This document shows, piece by piece, positions 4,137 to 6,699 of a stretch of DNA of 6,699 nt (positions are counted from its first letter, which is position 1; each line of letters opens with the position of its first letter). A program made the translations under genes and the position numbers. The DNA is taken from contig DLGM01000099.1 in the NCBI GenBank assembly GCA_002482705.1, forward strand, positions 1 to 6,699, read 5' to 3'. This DNA is from Cyanobacteria bacterium UBA7694. GTDB taxonomy: Bacteria; Cyanobacteriota; Sericytochromatia; UBA7694. The notes under the pieces were generated by a model, which had not been told where the DNA came from, made no database searches, and saw only the letters and a program-made list of their open reading frames with translations.

Positions 4137-5531
4137 ATGGCGCTACCCCGTTTGTTTTTACCCTTATTGCTGAGTTTGGGAGCCTGTGCTGCCGAGCCCC
4201 TGGGCCCGTCACCCACCCCGCCCCAAACTTCGGCGACGCCTTCTGCTTCTCCCGATGCGGTTGAATTTTTTCACCGCAAATATATCGTGGCCCATAACCA
4301 AGTGCCTTTGGGGAAAAACAATCCGCGCCTCGCCCGTTTAGAAAACGGGAATATTGCGTTGGTGGGGGCCCATGCCTTGCCCCAGAACGGTATTGGAAAG
4401 CTGGTGCTGACCCTGATTTCAGCACAAGGAGAAGCGCTCTGGAGCAAACACCTGGAACTAGAGCCGAGCTTCCAACTCGGCGGTCTGATGGCCCACGGCA
4501 ATGATCTCTATATCCATGGTTTTATCCAGCCTGAAGGCCCACGGGCCAGTGAACCCAATGCCAATCTTAAACATATTGGGGTACTCAAAGTCAGCGCAGC
4601 GGGTGAAATTCAGTGGTATAAAATCTTTAAAATACCGCCCTTTAGCCGTGCCTTTAACAATTACAGCCAGATGATCGGCATGTCCGCAAACGAGCTGGCG
4701 CTGGTGTATTATGACCGCGTTTATTTGATGGATACACAGGGTATCATTCGCACTGGGGTCTCTTTCCCCGGACGTGTGTACGATGTGCAGCACCTGCCCG
4801 ATGGCAACTATCTGGTCAACCATTTAAAAATAGATCCTGGTTATACTTGGGTTTCTCCTGGTTTTCAGCTCACGGTTCTCAACTCCGACGCGTCAGTGCA
4901 GTGGCGCAAGTTTTATGCGGGGAACCTCAGTGGCGTTTTTTCTTTGTCGCGGTTACACCCCGTTGGCAATGGACGTTACCATATGAGCTTTGGCGTGAAT
5001 GACCGACAGGCCAGAACACGGATTGGCTTGGGGCATGTGATTGTCAATCCGCAGGGGGATGTGGAGCAATCTTTTTCCGAGTTGGCACGCACCGATGGGC
5101 CAGAGATGTTTTTTACGGAAATACACCAGTCGCTGGCGACCTCGGATGCAATTTATATCAATGCCTCTCATGGTTCTGGTGGCGTCTCACCGCTACAGAC
5201 CTTGACCTTTAAATATGCCTTTAATGGGGCCTTCCAAGGCTTGCGCACCAATGATGAGGGCGACTTCGTGATCGATCAGCAGCAACTGATACGCGCTTTC
5301 CCCCAGCGCCCATTGTTGCAGCGGTTTGCTTTTGAACTGGCCAGCAGCCCCTTTGCACGGGGTTTTTGCCACAATGAAATCGCCACCCTTAGGCGCAGCG
5401 ACGACTTTGTGGTCCAGGTCAATGATCATACGGGAGAACCCACCCCACTGACCCTTCCCACTTCGACCTCTGGTTCTGCGACAACGGTCACGCTGGCTGT
5501 CCGGGGCGAGAAGAGTGTCTGCCCTCAGTAG
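4137..5531 (+). CDS. Lipoprotein with beta-propeller-like repeats, function unknown
   Basis: This 464-residue protein has a type II signal peptide with lipobox LGAC and the lipidated Cys at residue 17. Ala follows the Cys, so there is no Asp retention signal, which favours the outer membrane. A Pro/Ser/Thr-rich spacer (about 20-42) leads to a beta-rich domain. Strands there follow a repeated pattern of a hydrophobic strand, a turn with Gly or Ser, then Trp: LISAQGEALWSKH (93-105), LKVSAAGEIQWYK (150-162) and LTVLNSDASVQWRK (245-258), with weaker versions at VYLMDTQGIIR and VIVNPQGDVEQ. This resembles PQQ-like or WD-like propeller blades. Two Cys near the C-terminus (GFCHN and SVCPQ) could form a disulfide. 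ATG 4137 is chosen because AAGGAG is 8 bp upstream; TTG 4134 is in frame but too close. No partner gene is adjacent. Confidence 0.85.
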   Translation: MALPRLFLPLLLSLGACAAEPLGPSPTPPQTSATPSASPDAVEFFHRKYIVAHNQVPLGKNNPRLARLENGNIALVGAHALPQNGIGKLVLTLISAQGEALWSKHLELEPSFQLGGLMAHGNDLYIHGFIQPEGPRASEPNANLKHIGVLKVSAAGEIQWYKIFKIPPFSRAFNNYSQMIGMSANELALVYYDRVYLMDTQGIIRTGVSFPGRVYDVQHLPDGNYLVNHLKIDPGYTWVSPGFQLTVLNSDASVQWRKFYAGNLSGVFSLSRLHPVGNGRYHMSFGVNDRQARTRIGLGHVIVNPQGDVEQSFSELARTDGPEMFFTEIHQSLATSDAIYINASHGSGGVSPLQTLTFKYAFNGAFQGLRTNDEGDFVIDQQQLIRAFPQRPLLQRFAFELASSPFARGFCHNEIATLRRSDDFVVQVNDHTGEPTPLTLPTSTSGSATTVTLAVRGEKSVCPQ

Positions 5532-5552
5532 TCGCGGGTGATGCCCGGATGC

Positions 5553-5681
5553 TCACACCACACATTGTTTCATCACTTCGTGCATAAAATCGAGAAAACA
5601 TTTGACCCGCATCGCCAGTTCCGCAGGTTGGTAATACTGTGATTTTGGCTTCGATTGCCGATGAGCAAGGGTAAAATGTGC
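5553..5681 (-). pseudogene. Relic of a LysR-type regulator C-terminus
   Basis: Reading the minus strand from 5681 to a TGA at 5553-5555 gives 42 codons that resemble the tail of LysR-family regulators: AHRQSKPKSQYYQPAEL followed by AMRVKCFLDFMHEVM. LysR proteins commonly end with a Tyr/Pro segment, then xxRVxxFLDFLxxxx. A TGA in the same frame (5682-5684) precedes the segment, no start codon or DNA-binding part is present, and the aldo/keto reductase begins at 5720. The rest of the gene has been lost. The match is short and made by eye. Confidence 0.6.
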
Positions 5682-5719
5682 TCAGAGATGAATGGATAAT
5701 TTAGGAAGGATCTTCAACC

Positions 5720-6699
5720 ATGGAATATAGACAACTTGGCCGTTCTGGCCTGAAAGTTCCCGTACTCAGCCTAGGCACTGGCACCTTTGGCGGCACCACC
5801 GAATTCTTTGGCCGTTGGGGCAAAACGGATGTGGAAGAAGCCCGCAAGATGGTGGATATTTCCCTGGATGCCGGGATTAATTTTTTTGACACCGCAGATA
5901 TTTATTCCCAAGGCAATTCGGAAGCCATTTTGGGGCAGGCCCTGCAAGGACGGCGGGATCAGGTTCTGATCTCTACCAAAGCGACCTTTAGCATGGGGAG
6001 TGGCCCCAATGACAAAGGTTCTTCCCGTTACCATTTGACCAAGGCTTTGGAAGACAGTCTGCGGCGTTTAAGTACGGACTATATCGACGTGTATTTTATG
6101 CACGGCTTTGACGCCCTGACTCCTGTCGAAGAAACGTTAAGCACTCTCAATGACTTTGTCAAAAGTGGCAAGGTTCGCTACATTGGCGCTTCTAACTTTT
6201 CCGGTTGGCATGCCATGAAGTCGCTGGCAACCTCGGATCGGTATGGGTGGGCCCGGTATGTGGCTTACCAGGGTTATTATTCGCTGATTGGGCGCGACTA
6301 TGAATGGGAGCTGATGCCTTTGGCGCTCGATCAGGGCTTAGGCACCATGGTTTGGAGCCCGTTGGGCTGGGGCCGTCTGACCGGGAAAATCCGCCGGGGG
6401 CAGCCCATGGCCGAAGGGCGCATTCAGCAAGGGGGGGCCGAAGGCGGCCCACCAGTAACAGATGAATTCCTTTATGATGTGGTCGATGTGCTCGACAGCA
6501 TTGCCCAAGAAACAGACAAAACCATTGCCCAGGTGGCCCTCAACTGGCTGTTGCAGCGCCCCAGTGTCTCCAATGTGGTTGTGGGAGCCCGCACTCCCGA
6601 GCAGTTGCAGCAAAACTTGGGAGCCGTGGGTTGGCAACTGACGCCGGAGCAGGTGGCCCGGCTTGACAAGGTCAGTCATCAAACCCCTATTTATCCCTA
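5720..6699 (+). CDS. Aldo/keto reductase (3' partial at window edge)
   Basis: This NAD(P)H-dependent oxidoreductase has a TIM-barrel fold. The first 326 residues are present, and the frame runs open to the right edge. The catalytic tetrad is complete: Asp57 and Tyr62 in FFDTADIY, Lys87 in ISTKAT, His128 in YFMHGF. Other family marks are the N-terminal YRQLGRSGLKVPVLSLGT, VRYIGASNFSGW, SPLGWGRLTGK, and the cofactor-binding NVVVGARTPEQLQQNL near the end. The last codons read TPIYP plus TA, close to the usual YPYWHQ-type C-terminus, so only about 5-15 residues are missing. The start has AGGAAGGA (5703-5710) 9 bp upstream. The family is broad (often annotated general stress or YdjN/Tas-like), so substrate is unknown. 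A degenerate LysR regulator lies divergently just upstream. Confidence 0.95.
   Translation, partial: MEYRQLGRSGLKVPVLSLGTGTFGGTTEFFGRWGKTDVEEARKMVDISLDAGINFFDTADIYSQGNSEAILGQALQGRRDQVLISTKATFSMGSGPNDKGSSRYHLTKALEDSLRRLSTDYIDVYFMHGFDALTPVEETLSTLNDFVKSGKVRYIGASNFSGWHAMKSLATSDRYGWARYVAYQGYYSLIGRDYEWELMPLALDQGLGTMVWSPLGWGRLTGKIRRGQPMAEGRIQQGGAEGGPPVTDEFLYDVVDVLDSIAQETDKTIAQVALNWLLQRPSVSNVVVGARTPEQLQQNLGAVGWQLTPEQVARLDKVSHQTPIYP

Overview
The window reads as chromosomal DNA of a Gram-negative-type bacterium of moderate GC. Signs are a lipoprotein with a clean lipobox, a Sec signal peptide, purine-rich Shine-Dalgarno sites, TATAAT -10 boxes and stem-loop terminators. I could not fix the phylum. Stem-loop repeats starting GTAGGG resemble palindromes found dispersed in several environmental phyla, and the proteins are widespread bacterial families.

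Region 1 (1-1261) is the 3' part of a Ro60/Rsr gene (TROVE plus vWA), cut by one in-frame TAG at 773-775. Region 2 (1262-1781) has no protein gene but is densely structured. It holds a hairpin-rich repeat (1267-1365), then an RNA whose parts form a tRNA core in circularly permuted order (about 1383-1476). That is the layout of the tRNA-mimic domain of YrlA-type Y RNAs, the partners of Ro60. A probable 6S RNA (about 1480-1686) follows directly. This Ro60 / Y RNA / 6S cluster is the most interesting part of the window.

Region 3 (1782-3204) carries an ArsC/Spx-like (YffB-type) thioredoxin-fold protein, a small FKBP prolyl isomerase with a strong terminator, and a small exported protein of unknown function. 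Region 4 (3234-4036, minus strand) is an ArsR-family repressor overlapping an AHSA1/SRPBCC gene. A perfect inverted repeat, a likely operator, lies in their promoter. A symmetric terminator separates this operon from the convergent gene.

Region 5 (4137-5531) is a large lipoprotein with propeller-like repeats, divergent from the ArsR operon. Region 6 (5532-5719) holds a minus-strand relic of a LysR-type regulator C-terminus. Region 7 (5720 to the right edge) is an almost complete aldo/keto reductase. Apart from the Ro60/Y RNA pair and the ArsR/SRPBCC operon, the genes look like independent units, several with their own -10 box and terminator.
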